A stretch of DNA of 64,000 bases from Streptomyces cavernae (GCF_004023625.1 NZ_ML137708.1:281262-345261); one strand, 5' to 3'; shown: positions 25,817-33,425, counted from the first letter of the stretch. Translations and numbers: made by a program. Notes: generated from the letters alone by a model not told the origin.

Positions 25817-26371
25817 TCAGCTGTTGGCGGCGTAGTCCTCGGCGAATTCCTCGGCCATTCTGTCGCCGCCGCGCTCCCGCCACTTCCTCGCCGCCGCGTC
25901 GAGTTCGGAGAGCGGGGCGCGTCCGGCGATGACACTGGTGGCGGTGTCGTCCATCAGGGCCTTGAGGGTGGTGCCCTGGGCGGTGTAGGTGCGGGACTGC
26001 AGGCCGAAGCGGGCGTTGCGGATGGCGCGCGGAACGGTCTTCTGCTGCCAGGCGTGCAGGGCGCGTACGGCCTCCGGCCTGCCGGGTACGAACAGCACCT
26101 GGGGGGCTTCGGCGAGATACTTCAGCGGCAGGTTGGTGTTGTTCTCGACCTTGCCCAGTTCGTTGGGTTCGGGGGATCCGTCCTTGGCGCGAGTGAAGTG
26201 GGTGCCCTCGACCCCGTAGTGGACGAGTTCCCACTCCTTGGAACCGAACGGCGCGGCGAGGTAGTCGAGGATGCGCAGCAGCAGTTCGATGCGTTCCTTC
26301 TTCGCCTTCTTCAGGATGGTGTAGCCGAAGGATCGGCGGGCCCCGACGATGCCGCCGGGCTCCCCGCCCAC
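25817..26371 (-). pseudogene. 5'-truncated extracellular sugar-binding protein
   Basis: About 180 codons encode the C-terminal third of an extracellular solute-binding lipoprotein of carbohydrate ABC transporters, LipO-like (YTILKKAKKERIELLLRILDYL, then LPLKYLAEAPQVLFVPG, ending FAEDYAANS). Family members are about 550 residues with a lipoprotein signal; signal, lipobox and the whole N-terminal lobe are absent. Similarity ends near 26355, where sequence from another gene on the opposite strand begins. No ribosome site exists for an internal start. It most likely once belonged with the LacI regulator just downstream. Confidence 0.82.
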
Positions 26372-26373
26372 GC

Positions 26374-26460
26374 GAGCACTACGCGTTGCGCCCGGGCGAC
26401 GGCGCGGAGGTGTACGACTCCGGCTACCGGGAGGTCGGGAACTGGAGCGTTACCGAATAG
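26374..26460 (+). pseudogene. 3' tail of a lost gene on the plus strand
   Basis: An open frame ending TAG at 26458-26460 encodes EHYALRPGDGAEVYDSGYRE and then VGNWSVTE. It reads as the compact C-terminus of a real protein, perhaps a glycoside hydrolase, but is too short to assign. Its 5' side abuts the truncated solute-binding gene in opposite orientation, marking a deletion or inversion junction near 26360-26375. A strong hairpin follows the stop, as expected for the old gene's terminator. Confidence 0.5.
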
Positions 26461-26512
26461 CGGGTGGGACGGCCGAGCGCAGTCCGGCCCCGCTGTTGCG
26501 TTCTGGACGGCC

Positions 26513-26555
26513 GAGGGCCGGCAGGGCGGCCCCACATCCGCTCCTGCCGGCCCTC
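26513..26555. terminator. Perfect 13-bp hairpin
   Basis: GAGGGCCGGCAGG (26513-26525) and CCTGCCGGCCCTC (26543-26555) pair perfectly around a 17-base loop. It serves the remnant gene ending at 26460 and, from the other side, the SSI gene. Confidence 0.75.
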
Positions 26556-26647
26556 CAAGGGATCCGCGGCCTTACGCGGCGGGCCCTGGCACTCCCCAGT
26601 TGCGAGCCCACTTCTCCTGCTCACGACAGGCCGCGCGATCCCGGCTC

Positions 26648-27160
26648 TCAGAACGCGAAGACGCTTCTGCCCGCGGCGTTCTTCACGCAGTCGTTGGCGA
26701 AGGTGCGCTCGAAGGTGACGCGCTTGCCCTGCCAGACCCCGGCGGCTGTCACGACCACCGGGCGGTACTCCTTGGTGCAGAACGCGCCCTCGCCTCTGTT
26801 TCTGTCCACCAGGAGGCCGAAGTCCCCGTGGAAGGCGCGCAGTTCGGCGCAGGCCGCGGCGGGGTCCGGATGGGTTCCGGAGGCGGTAGGCGCGCAGCTG
26901 AGTGTGACCGCGCGCTCCGGGGCGGCCTCGGCGGCGTCGGGGCCGTGGCCCACGGTGAGCACCAGGGCCGAGGGGGCGTAGAGCCCCGCGGAGGCCGCGG
27001 GCGTGGCGGGCATGGTAGTAGCGGCGGCCATGGTGGTCGGGGTGGTCGTGGCGGTCCCGATGGCCGCGGTGGTCGTGGCGAAGGCGGCGCCGCTCAGCGG
27101 GCCGCAGACGGCAGCGGCAGTCAGGGTGATGGCCGCTGTCCAGCGCGCGGGGTTCGGCAT
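26648..27160 (-). CDS. Secreted subtilisin-inhibitor-like (SSI) protein, Lys at P1
   Basis: This 170-residue secreted protease inhibitor belongs to the Streptomyces SSI family. A signal peptide ends near AAFA (about residue 28), and a Thr/Ala/Met-rich stretch precedes the inhibitor domain from LYAPSALVLTVGHG. Four conserved cysteines and the family ends VWQGKRVTFER and SVFAF are present. By alignment with SSI (reactive site Met73-Val74, two residues after a Cys), the reactive site here is C-T-K-E-Y, giving P1 Lys and predicting inhibition of trypsin-like proteases. ATG 27160 lies eight bases after GGAAGG; ATG 27169 abuts that site. Confidence 0.92.
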   Translation of the reverse strand: MPNPARWTAAITLTAAAVCGPLSGAAFATTTAAIGTATTTPTTMAAATTMPATPAASAGLYAPSALVLTVGHGPDAAEAAPERAVTLSCAPTASGTHPDPAAACAELRAFHGDFGLLVDRNRGEGAFCTKEYRPVVVTAAGVWQGKRVTFERTFANDCVKNAAGRSVFAF

Positions 27161-27509
27161 TGTGTGCATCCTTCCGCTCGGTCGTATGCCGCCCGGCTCG
27201 GTCGGTGCCGGTTCGGCGAGCGCGAGTCTGCCGAGTCCGCATCGGAAACTCACATCGGCACCACCGCTTTCAGTAACTTTCAGTATTGAATCAGTGGCGC
27301 GAAGTCACGGAATCGGACCGATCGAGCCCCACAAGCGCCCCACAACTGAGCGGCGGACGATCGCCTTGGGCGACCGGCTGGCCGGATCCGCACGCCTCGG
27401 CAATCGGCCTGAAACATTCCGGATCAGACCCCGGGGAAGGGCTTTCGCTCTCAGGTGAAGCCGGCAGCAGCCCCTTGTGCGGCAGCTGCAAGCGAGTAAG
27501 TCTGATTAC
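27161..27509. other. 349-base divergent intergenic region
   Basis: This region lies between the SSI gene and the plus-strand gene at 27510. It holds an AT-rich direct repeat, CTTTCAGTA at 27267-27275 and 27277-27285, and TGGCGCGAAG at 27294-27303, which differs at one position from the AdpA consensus TGGCSNGWWY. I see no gene in it. Confidence 0.45.
27267..27285. promoter_or_regulatory. Nine-base direct repeat upstream of SSI gene
   Basis: CTTTCAGTA occurs twice with a ten-base period, one helical turn, about 110 bases upstream of the SSI start. That spacing suits side-by-side binding of a regulator, or is part of the promoter. The factor is unknown. Confidence 0.4.
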
Positions 27510-28124
27510 ATGATTACGGCAGAGCAGCGGGAGAAGCTGCGCGGCTGGTTCACCGGCCGCATCCCCGACGACCTCTTCGAGTCCCTCGTCGAGGTCACGG
27601 TCGACCGTGAGGAGATCACGGTCATCGGGCGCGTCCCCGCACCCCGCCTCGCCGACGACGTCTCGGACGCCGAGCGCGCGGCGGCCGTGCAGGGCCGTGT
27701 CCAGGAGTTCCGCGAGCGCACCCGCGACGACCGGATCGCGGTGGCGAGCGAGGCTGAGCACCGGTTCCGCAAGAAGGTGTCCTGGGGCGTGGAGTGCGCC
27801 GGCGAGCGGGTGCTGTTCACGCACATCGCCGTACCCGTGATGACCCGGCTGCGGCAGCCCGAGCGCCAGGTGCTGGACACGCTCATCGCGGCGGGGGTGG
27901 CCCGGAGCCGCAGCGACGCGCTGGCTTGGTGCGTGCGGCTGGTGCAGAAGCACACGGACGACTGGCTCACCGAACTGCGCGACTCGCTGGAGCAGGTGCA
28001 GCGGGTACGGGCGCAGGGACCGGACGCCGAACCGCACGACGCCCCGCCGAAGGAGGCCGAGGAGTCGGAGGAATCGGCGGAATCGACGGAATCGAAGAAG
28101 TCGGAGAAGTCGGAGGAGGAGTGA
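27510..28124 (+). CDS. Conserved cytoplasmic protein of unknown function
   Basis: I do not recognise a named family. The 204-residue protein starts MITAEQREKLRGWFTGRIPD, is mostly charged alpha/beta sequence without signal or membrane segment, and has a helical stretch VLDTLIAAGVARSRSDALAW that looks like a small DNA-binding or RHH-like helix pair. It ends in a 20-residue Glu/Ser/Lys repeat tail (ESEESAESTESKKSEKSEEE). ATG 27510 is chosen because no good sequence precedes it; the ribosome site is weak (AGTAAG). It stands alone. Confidence 0.7.
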   Translation: MITAEQREKLRGWFTGRIPDDLFESLVEVTVDREEITVIGRVPAPRLADDVSDAERAAAVQGRVQEFRERTRDDRIAVASEAEHRFRKKVSWGVECAGERVLFTHIAVPVMTRLRQPERQVLDTLIAAGVARSRSDALAWCVRLVQKHTDDWLTELRDSLEQVQRVRAQGPDAEPHDAPPKEAEESEESAESTESKKSEKSEEE

Positions 28125-28287
28125 CTCAGGGCTGTCGGGAAGGCGGGCCGGTGACCGTGCCGCGGGCGTGAGGCGGCAGTCGGTCACCGCCCCGGCCGCC
28201 CGGACCGAGGACCTCGGCGCGGGCCGGCCGGTCGGCGCCCGGAAAGACGCGACGCTCCAGCGCCGCGGTTCGCGCTCGCGGGCCCGT

Positions 28288-28380
28288 TGTCGTCGAGCCG
28301 GGCAGGCCCGGTGTCGTCGAGCCGGGCAGGCCCGGTGTCGTCGAGCCGGGCAGGCCCGGTTTTCGTCGAGCCGGGCGGGG
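28288..28380. repeat. Tandem 24-bp palindrome-containing repeat
   Basis: Three identical 24-base units (28288-28311, 28312-28335, 28336-28359) are followed by a partial fourth. Each contains CCGGGC-AG-GCCCGG, a near-perfect palindrome, and TCGTCGAG. The array ends about 165 bases before the oxidase gene, in a 418-base gap that otherwise holds no gene. It could be an operator array or simply a slippage-prone minisatellite. Confidence 0.85.
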
Positions 28381-28542
28381 ACCGCGCTCACGGCGTCCGT
28401 GCGGTCCTCACCGAGGTTCACACCGTGGGGCCCCACACCGTGCATACGGACCTAGCATCGTGCTGACCAACCGAACTGACGGGCGCGCCCTTCGCTTTCG
28501 CCGACACGGGCGCGGTGTCCAGGACGAGGGGCGGACGCTTAG

Positions 28543-29712
28543 ATGACGCGGCACTGGGCGGACTTCCAGTACGAGATCTACCTCCAGGGCATGTCGGGGG
28601 CCGTCCCGCGGCTGCCCACGGATCTGACCCGGCTGGAGGAGCTGATCGAGCGGCGGCTCGGCCCGGGACCGGCCGGCTATGTGGCAGGCAGCGCGGGCAC
28701 CGGCAGTACCGCCCGCGCCAATCGGGCCGCTCTGGAGCGCCGCCGGATCCTCCCACGCATGCTGCGCGACGTACACGAGCGGGATCTGTCCGTTGAGGTG
28801 CTGGGACGTTCGCTGCCGGCGCCGCTCGCACTGGCGCCCGTCGGGGTCCTGTCGATCATGCACCCGGACGCGGAGTCGGCCGTGGCGCGGGCGGCCGCCG
28901 CGCAGGGCGTCCCGTTCGTCCTCTCCTCCGCCTCCAGCACGCCGATGGAGCAGGTGGCGGAGGCGAGCGGGGACGGCGAGCGCTGGTTCCAGCTGTACTG
29001 GCCGAAGGACCGGGAGGTCGCCCTGAGCTTTCTCGCACGGGCCAAGGCAGCCGGGTTCACGGCGCTGTTCGTCACGCTCGACACCCCGCTGCTCGCCTGG
29101 CGCCCGCGCGACCTCGACCAGGCGTACCTGCCGTTCCTGCACGGTGTGGGCACCGCCAACTACTTCTCCGACCCGGCGTTCCAGGCGGGTCTGGCCAAGC
29201 CGGTGCACGAGGACCCGAACGCGGCGGTACTCCACTTCGTCGGAATGTTCGCCGACCCCGGGAAGACCTGGTCCGACCTCGCCTTCCTCAGGGAGAACTG
29301 GGACGGCCCGATCGTCCTGAAGGGCGTCCTGCACCCGGACGACGCCCGGCGCGCCGCCGACGCGGGCATGGACGGAGTAGTGGTCTCCAACCACGGCGGC
29401 CGCCAGGTGGCGGGGTCGGTGGCGGCGGCCGACGCGCTGCCCCGGGTCGTCGAGGCGGCCGGCGACCGGCTCACCGTCCTCTTCGACAGCGGGATCCGCA
29501 CCGGCGACGACGTCTTCAAGGCCCTCGCGCTGGGCGCGCGGACCGTGCTGCTGGGACGGCCGTATGTGTACGGGCTCGGCCTGGACGGTCAGGCGGGCGT
29601 GGAGCACGTGATCCGTTGCGTGCTCGCGGAGTTCGACCTCACTCTGGCCCTGTCGGGCCACGCCACACCGACCGCCCTCGGCATGGATGACCTCGTGGAG
29701 GACGCCTGCTGA
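28543..29712 (+). CDS. FMN-dependent alpha-hydroxy-acid oxidase, lactate 2-monooxygenase-like
   Basis: This 389-residue TIM-barrel flavoenzyme oxidises an (S)-2-hydroxy acid such as lactate. The family's catalytic signature SNHGGRQ (His and Arg) lies at about residues 283-289, followed by LFDSGIRTGDDVFKALALGA for FMN phosphate binding and LGRPYVYGL. The N-terminal FQYEIYLQGMSGAVPRLP is typical of lactate 2-monooxygenases and related actinobacterial oxidases. ATG 28543 follows an AGGACGAGGGGCGG purine stretch. The exact substrate cannot be read from sequence. Confidence 0.88.
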   Translation: MTRHWADFQYEIYLQGMSGAVPRLPTDLTRLEELIERRLGPGPAGYVAGSAGTGSTARANRAALERRRILPRMLRDVHERDLSVEVLGRSLPAPLALAPVGVLSIMHPDAESAVARAAAAQGVPFVLSSASSTPMEQVAEASGDGERWFQLYWPKDREVALSFLARAKAAGFTALFVTLDTPLLAWRPRDLDQAYLPFLHGVGTANYFSDPAFQAGLAKPVHEDPNAAVLHFVGMFADPGKTWSDLAFLRENWDGPIVLKGVLHPDDARRAADAGMDGVVVSNHGGRQVAGSVAAADALPRVVEAAGDRLTVLFDSGIRTGDDVFKALALGARTVLLGRPYVYGLGLDGQAGVEHVIRCVLAEFDLTLALSGHATPTALGMDDLVEDAC

Positions 29713-29744
29713 GCGGCACGGGGGAACCCCGCGCCGCACCCGCC

Positions 29745-31376
29745 TTAGGTTGCCGACGCGGCGGAGCCCGCGGACAGGGACTGGGGCTCCGTGGTGGCGG
29801 CGACGACGTCGGTCACCCAGTGCTGCTCCGTGGAGCCGTCGCGCGGTTTCACGACGACGTCCGCGTTCACCTCGGGGGTGACCGGTGTGAGGGCGAGCTT
29901 CGCCTGCCAGCGGGGGATCAGCTCGCCCCTGGCGGTGAGGTCGTAGCGCACGTCGTCCGCGTTCTTCGCGGCCTCTGACCCGCACCGGACGAGGACGGCG
30001 ATCCCGTCGACCTGGTTCGAGTCCAGGCACAGATCGGGTTCGGCGTCGCTGCGCAACCGGCCGTCGTCCTCGTAGGACCACTGCTGGGTCTCGGTGTCCG
30101 TGCAGACGGACATCTTCGCCGCCGCGCCCGTGGTCGCCTTGCCGCCGCGGATGTCCAGGCACAGGTCGGCGGCGACATTGCGCAGTTTCGTGTGCGCGTC
30201 CGCCGTGGGCAGACCCGCCGAGGTGGGGGGAGCCCCGTCGGAACCGGTGCCGGGTACGGAGGCTCTGCCGCTGGCCGACGCCGAGGCGATGGGGCCACCA
30301 TCGCCGTCGTCCGACCACATCTCGACGGCGAGGAAGGTGGCGAGCAGTGCGACGGAGGCCACTCCGATGCCGGTGATCAGCACCTTGGTGGGGACTGGGT
30401 GCACGGATTCGGTGGTGCCGCGGCCGCGGAGGGCGCCGGGTCCGGGTATGCGGGACAGCAGGCGGTGGCTTCCTCCGCGGGCCGCGCGCCTGCCGCCGCC
30501 CCTGCGGGACGCGTGCCGCCGGGGTCGGCCGCCCTGGGACTCGCGGCCGGGGCGTGAATCGAAGTAACGGCGGGCGCCCCAGCCCAGAACCGCCTCGGCG
30601 AGCAGGACGCCCAGTCCGCGTCCGCCGTCGAAGTGTCCGAGCTGATCGGCGGCGTGGCGGCAGAACCGGCAGGCCAGCAGGTGCTGCTCCACATCCGGCA
30701 GCAGGGGGCCGCCCCGGCGGATCGGCACGTCGAGCAGCCGGTTGAGGTAGCGGCATTCCTTCGTGGGGGCGAGTTCCCGGTGGGCTCGCACACATCCGTC
30801 GCGGAATACGTCGCGGGCCTGCTCGAGGGAGGCCGACGCCCGGCCCACCTCCACACCGAGCAGACCGGCTGGTACGGATATCGGTTCGCCCTCGACCTCG
30901 GTGTGCCAGAGCACGCACTGGGCCAGGGAGGGCATGGCCTGGAATGAGCGAAAGGCGAGTTGTCGATTTTCCGGAGTCATCGACTTCGCGATGCTCAGTC
31001 CGCGGGCTCCGGCCGGTTTCCGCAAGTCCGGCAGGAGGCGCGATATGTGCTCGTCGGTGGACCACGCCCGCACGGTGTCCCGGACCGTCACGAGCAACTG
31101 CGGCCGCAGGGCGGCGGTGAACTCGAAGCGGCGGTCCAGCACCTGCTGGAAGGCGGCCGAGGTGACCATGGCGGCGGCGCTCGCCGACGAGGCCAGGCAG
31201 ATGACCGCGTAGTCGTGGACCGGCGCCCAGTGTCGAGCGAGCAGCACCGCGCGGGGGTGCCCGGTCCCGCCGCCCGGCTGCTCCCTCAGCCGTGCGGCCA
31301 GGTCCTCGTCGGATTCCCCGGGCGCCAGCCCCGTGTGTGGGGGGTAGGGGGGACGCGGGGGGTGGGGGGTGTGCAC
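29745..31376 (-). CDS. Sigma-like / zinc-finger / ricin-B-lectin membrane protein
   Basis: This 543-residue protein is a composite. Residues about 15-200 resemble sigma-70-like regions (DEDLAARLREQPGG, then VPAGLLGVEVGRASASLEQA, a region-4-like helix pair). Next comes an anti-sigma-type zinc finger with H..C..C spacing (EQHLLACRFCRHAADQL, about 230-246). After a basic linker a single transmembrane helix (VLITGIGVASVALLATFLAV) leads to a Ser/Ala/Gly linker and a C-terminal ricin-type trefoil (DLCLDIRGGK, QQWSYEDDGRLRS, EQHWV). The predicted topology is cytoplasmic sigma-like part and external lectin, suggesting a carbohydrate- or wall-sensing regulator. GTG 31376 lies eight bases after GGAAGGA. 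A CebR box sits 283 bases upstream. Confidence 0.8.
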   Translation of the reverse strand: MHTPHPPRPPYPPHTGLAPGESDEDLAARLREQPGGGTGHPRAVLLARHWAPVHDYAVICLASSASAAAMVTSAAFQQVLDRRFEFTAALRPQLLVTVRDTVRAWSTDEHISRLLPDLRKPAGARGLSIAKSMTPENRQLAFRSFQAMPSLAQCVLWHTEVEGEPISVPAGLLGVEVGRASASLEQARDVFRDGCVRAHRELAPTKECRYLNRLLDVPIRRGGPLLPDVEQHLLACRFCRHAADQLGHFDGGRGLGVLLAEAVLGWGARRYFDSRPGRESQGGRPRRHASRRGGGRRAARGGSHRLLSRIPGPGALRGRGTTESVHPVPTKVLITGIGVASVALLATFLAVEMWSDDGDGGPIASASASGRASVPGTGSDGAPPTSAGLPTADAHTKLRNVAADLCLDIRGGKATTGAAAKMSVCTDTETQQWSYEDDGRLRSDAEPDLCLDSNQVDGIAVLVRCGSEAAKNADDVRYDLTARGELIPRWQAKLALTPVTPEVNADVVVKPRDGSTEQHWVTDVVAATTEPQSLSAGSAASAT

Positions 31377-31658
31377 AGAAGTGATTCCTTCCGAGGCGGC
31401 ACAGGAAGTTCTGGTTGCGGTAAATGCGGCGGCCGATTGGTGCGTACCTTTGACATGCACAGGGAAAGGCCGGCAGCGGAAATCGCGCGAAAGCCGCCGA
31501 CCTAGACCTTTTGGGTCGGTCGGCGGGCACGGAATAAGCGAACGGCGAAACAAGCCCGCCCCAACCTTGTGCAGGGAAGTTCACCCTGGCACAACCGCCT
31601 CAATGGCAACAAGGCAGTTGGGCAAACATCCATTCTTGAAAGAAAGTCAAGACGCGAA

Positions 31659-31672
31659 TGGGAGCGCTCCCA
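31659..31672. promoter_or_regulatory. Perfect CebR operator
   Basis: TGGGAGCGCTCCCA is the exact 14-bp palindrome bound by CebR, the cello-oligosaccharide-responsive LacI repressor of Streptomyces, normally found upstream of cellulase and cellobiose-uptake genes. No such gene follows on either side. The only gene that could be controlled is the ricin-lectin gene at 29745-31376, 283 bases away. Confidence 0.85.
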
Positions 31673-31699
31673 AGCTCGTACTCCTTTTCGACGGAGGAG

Positions 31700-31725
31700 T
31701 TCTTCGGAGCGGTTCTTCGAAGCGG
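31700..31725. repeat. Tandem 13-bp direct repeat near the CebR box
   Basis: TTCTTCGGAGCGG is followed directly by TTCTTCGAAGCGG, one mismatch, 28 bases from the operator. It may be a second binding element or the remnant of a coding tract. Confidence 0.55.
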
Positions 31726-31993
31726 GGTTCATTTTCAGAGCGCGATCGCGGCCCGCCCCACCGAGCCACGCCCCGGCCGGGCCGACCGTGTGCGCGCCGC
31801 GAGCCCCGTGTGAAAGAAGCGCACAGGGTGGTGACGTGCGCACGGTCCCGGGAACGGAGCCGACCCAGGTAGGAGTGGGGGTGGCCCTTCTCACCGGCCC
31901 CGCACGGAAAGGCGGCTCTTCCGTGCGCGACGGGCCGCCGACCCCGATCCTCCGCCCTCGGTCGGCGGCCCCGGCCCTCCCCTGCGGGCCGGG

Positions 31994-32374
31994 TCAGATC
32001 TGCCAGGACCGAAGCCGGTCCGCCGCTTCGTAGACGTCCGTCTTGCCCGAGATCAGATCGCGGGCCAGATCGACGAGCGCGCCGTAGGGCGGATCGATCC
32101 CGACGCCGCTGACGAACATGTAGGCCACCGCCGTCGAGCAGGCGAAACGGGCGTTCGCGGCCGGGAGCGGCTTCAGCAGCGCCAGCGTGTGCAGCAGCGC
32201 GGCCGCGCGCCAGGCCGGGTCGGAGTCCACGCCCAGCCGCGGCGGGTCGACACGGTGCCGGGCGACGGCGGCGACGAGGGCGGAGAAGTCGTTGACCGTG
32301 GGCTGGTCGGGCAGCACCTCTTCATGACGCTGCAGCAACCAGGGCACGTCGATGTGGATGACGGGGGGTGCCAT
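31994..32374 (-). CDS. Doc-like (Fic/DOC) toxin with altered catalytic motif
   Basis: This 126-residue protein of the Doc group is encoded three bases after a small RHH-type antitoxin. The Fic/Doc core helix is recognisable (LLHTLALLKPLPAANARFAC), but the catalytic motif HxFx[DN]AN[KR]R is degraded: the histidine and phenylalanine are replaced, leaving P-x-A-A-N-A-R. Canonical Doc phosphorylates EF-Tu and requires that histidine, so this copy is either inactive, uses other chemistry or is a relic kept for regulation. The gene order antitoxin-toxin fits phd/doc-like modules of actinobacteria. Confidence 0.75.
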   Translation of the reverse strand: MAPPVIHIDVPWLLQRHEEVLPDQPTVNDFSALVAAVARHRVDPPRLGVDSDPAWRAAALLHTLALLKPLPAANARFACSTAVAYMFVSGVGIDPPYGALVDLARDLISGKTDVYEAADRLRSWQI

Positions 32375-32377
32375 CGC

Positions 32378-32614
32378 TCAGGCGACCCGCCCCTCGGCCG
32401 GTTCGTCTTCGGGGAACGCGGCGGCGAACTCGTCCGCGTGATCGGCGAAGAACTGACGGAACACCTCGGCGCCCTCCTGAAGGGCGCGGTGGCGCACGAT
32501 GTCGGCGGCGGCCGCCTCCCGCACCAGGGCCTTCATCGACGTCCCCCGCTCCTTGGCTATCTGCCGCAGATCCTCGAGTTCACGCTCACTGAACTCCACA
32601 TTCAGAGCTGGCAT
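32378..32614 (-). CDS. Ribbon-helix-helix antitoxin
   Basis: This protein of about 78 residues begins MPALNVEFSERELEDLRQIA, the beta-strand and helix of a ribbon-helix-helix DNA-binding domain (second helix MKALVREAAAADIV). A C-terminal acidic arm (FFADHADEFAAAFPEDEPAE) probably binds the toxin. ATG 32614 is the likely start; GTG 32623 three codons upstream is also possible, and neither has a well-spaced ribosome site. An 18-bp palindrome lies 22 bases upstream, as expected for autoregulation. Confidence 0.82.
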   Translation of the reverse strand: MPALNVEFSERELEDLRQIAKERGTSMKALVREAAAADIVRHRALQEGAEVFRQFFADHADEFAAAFPEDEPAEGRVA

Positions 32615-32635
32615 GCCCTTCACGGTACCGCTCGG

Positions 32636-32653
32636 GTACTTACTCGTAAATAC
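32636..32653. promoter_or_regulatory. Palindromic operator of the antitoxin-toxin pair
   Basis: GTACTTACTCGTAAATAC is an imperfect palindrome (GTA-n-TTAC-nn-GTAA-n-TAC) directly upstream of the antitoxin gene, within its expected promoter. RHH antitoxins normally bind such sites to repress their own operon. Confidence 0.6.
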
Positions 32654-32803
32654 TCCCTGCTCAGAGCGGTGTCCTGGCGGTACCTCGGAGTAGCGAGCGC
32701 CATGTCCGAATCCCGCCGGACGCGGGCGCCGAAGGGCGGCAGACTCGTAGTCGTCGAGACGCGAAAGGCAAGACGCAACAGACTCGGCGAAGGGAGCGGG
32801 ACC

Positions 32804-33349
32804 ATGAGCGGAGCACGCGGGGCCATCAGCGGAGCGAGCGGATCAGGGACGGTCTGGGCGACGACCGACAGCCCGGTGGGCGAGCTGCTGCTGGTCGGCA
32901 CGGAGAGGGCGGACGGGATCGCCCTGACCTCGCTCTCCATGCCGGGGCAGCGGAACGCGCCGGCGGTGCGGGGGGCGTGGCGGCGCGACGAGGCGGCCTT
33001 CGGAGAGGTCCGGCGGCAGCTGTCCGCGTACTTCACGGACCAAGGCACGGAATTCCAGCTGAAGTTCGGGAAAAGCGGCAGCGAATTCCAGCGGCGGGTC
33101 TGGGCCGCGCTGGAGGAGATTCCGTACGGCACCACGACCACGTACGGGGAACTCGCCGAGCGGCTCGGCATTCCGCGGTCGGGGATCCGTGCCGTGGGCA
33201 CGGCGGTCGGCGCCAACCCGCTGCTGCTGGTGCGCCCCTGTCATCGGGTGGTCGGCGCTGACGGCGCGATGTGCGGCTATGCCGGGGGCGTGGACCGCAA
33301 GGTGTGGCTGCTGACGCACGAGGGAGCACTCCAGCCGACACTCGTCTGA
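32804..33349 (+). CDS. ogt: Methylated-DNA-protein cysteine methyltransferase
   Basis: This 181-residue suicide DNA-repair protein accepts alkyl groups from O6-alkylguanine. The active-site motif RPCHRVVG (acceptor cysteine) and the DNA-binding region EFQRRVWAALEEIPYGTTTT with YGELAERLG are intact; the GYAGGVDRKVWLLTHEG end is family-like. ATG 32804 follows AGGGAGCGGG; an in-frame ATG at 32702 would add a basic N-terminus with no conserved sequence. Confidence 0.93.
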   Translation: MSGARGAISGASGSGTVWATTDSPVGELLLVGTERADGIALTSLSMPGQRNAPAVRGAWRRDEAAFGEVRRQLSAYFTDQGTEFQLKFGKSGSEFQRRVWAALEEIPYGTTTTYGELAERLGIPRSGIRAVGTAVGANPLLLVRPCHRVVGADGAMCGYAGGVDRKVWLLTHEGALQPTLV

Positions 33350-33425
33350 GGACCGACTCCCCCGCGCTGCACCACCGGGTGACAATGGTCGTTCCCGGCC
33401 GGAACACTCAATCAACGGGGGCCTC

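Larger units (their letters stand above)
31377..31993. other. 617-base intergenic region with AT-richer core
   Basis: No convincing gene is present; the open frames have no family-like sequence. The part from about 31540 to 31740 is clearly lower in GC than its surroundings and contains a perfect CebR box and a tandem 13-bp repeat, so it looks like an old regulatory region. Confidence 0.55.

Noticed and set aside
26424..27242. Alternative minus-strand frame over the SSI gene
   Set aside because: The SSI frame has signal peptide, cysteines and family motifs; the alternative is Arg-rich without domains.
28288..28380. CRISPR array
   Set aside because: The 24-bp units are directly adjacent with no spacers, and there are no cas genes.
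28408..31584. 1058-codon minus-strand frame spanning the oxidase and ricin-lectin genes
   Set aside because: It overlies two well-supported genes in other frames and has Arg/Pro/Gly-rich nonsense composition.
31502..31894. Possible small minus-strand gene in the 31.4-32.0 kb gap
   Set aside because: No ribosome site, no recognisable domain, and it overlies the CebR box and repeats; composition is not protein-like.
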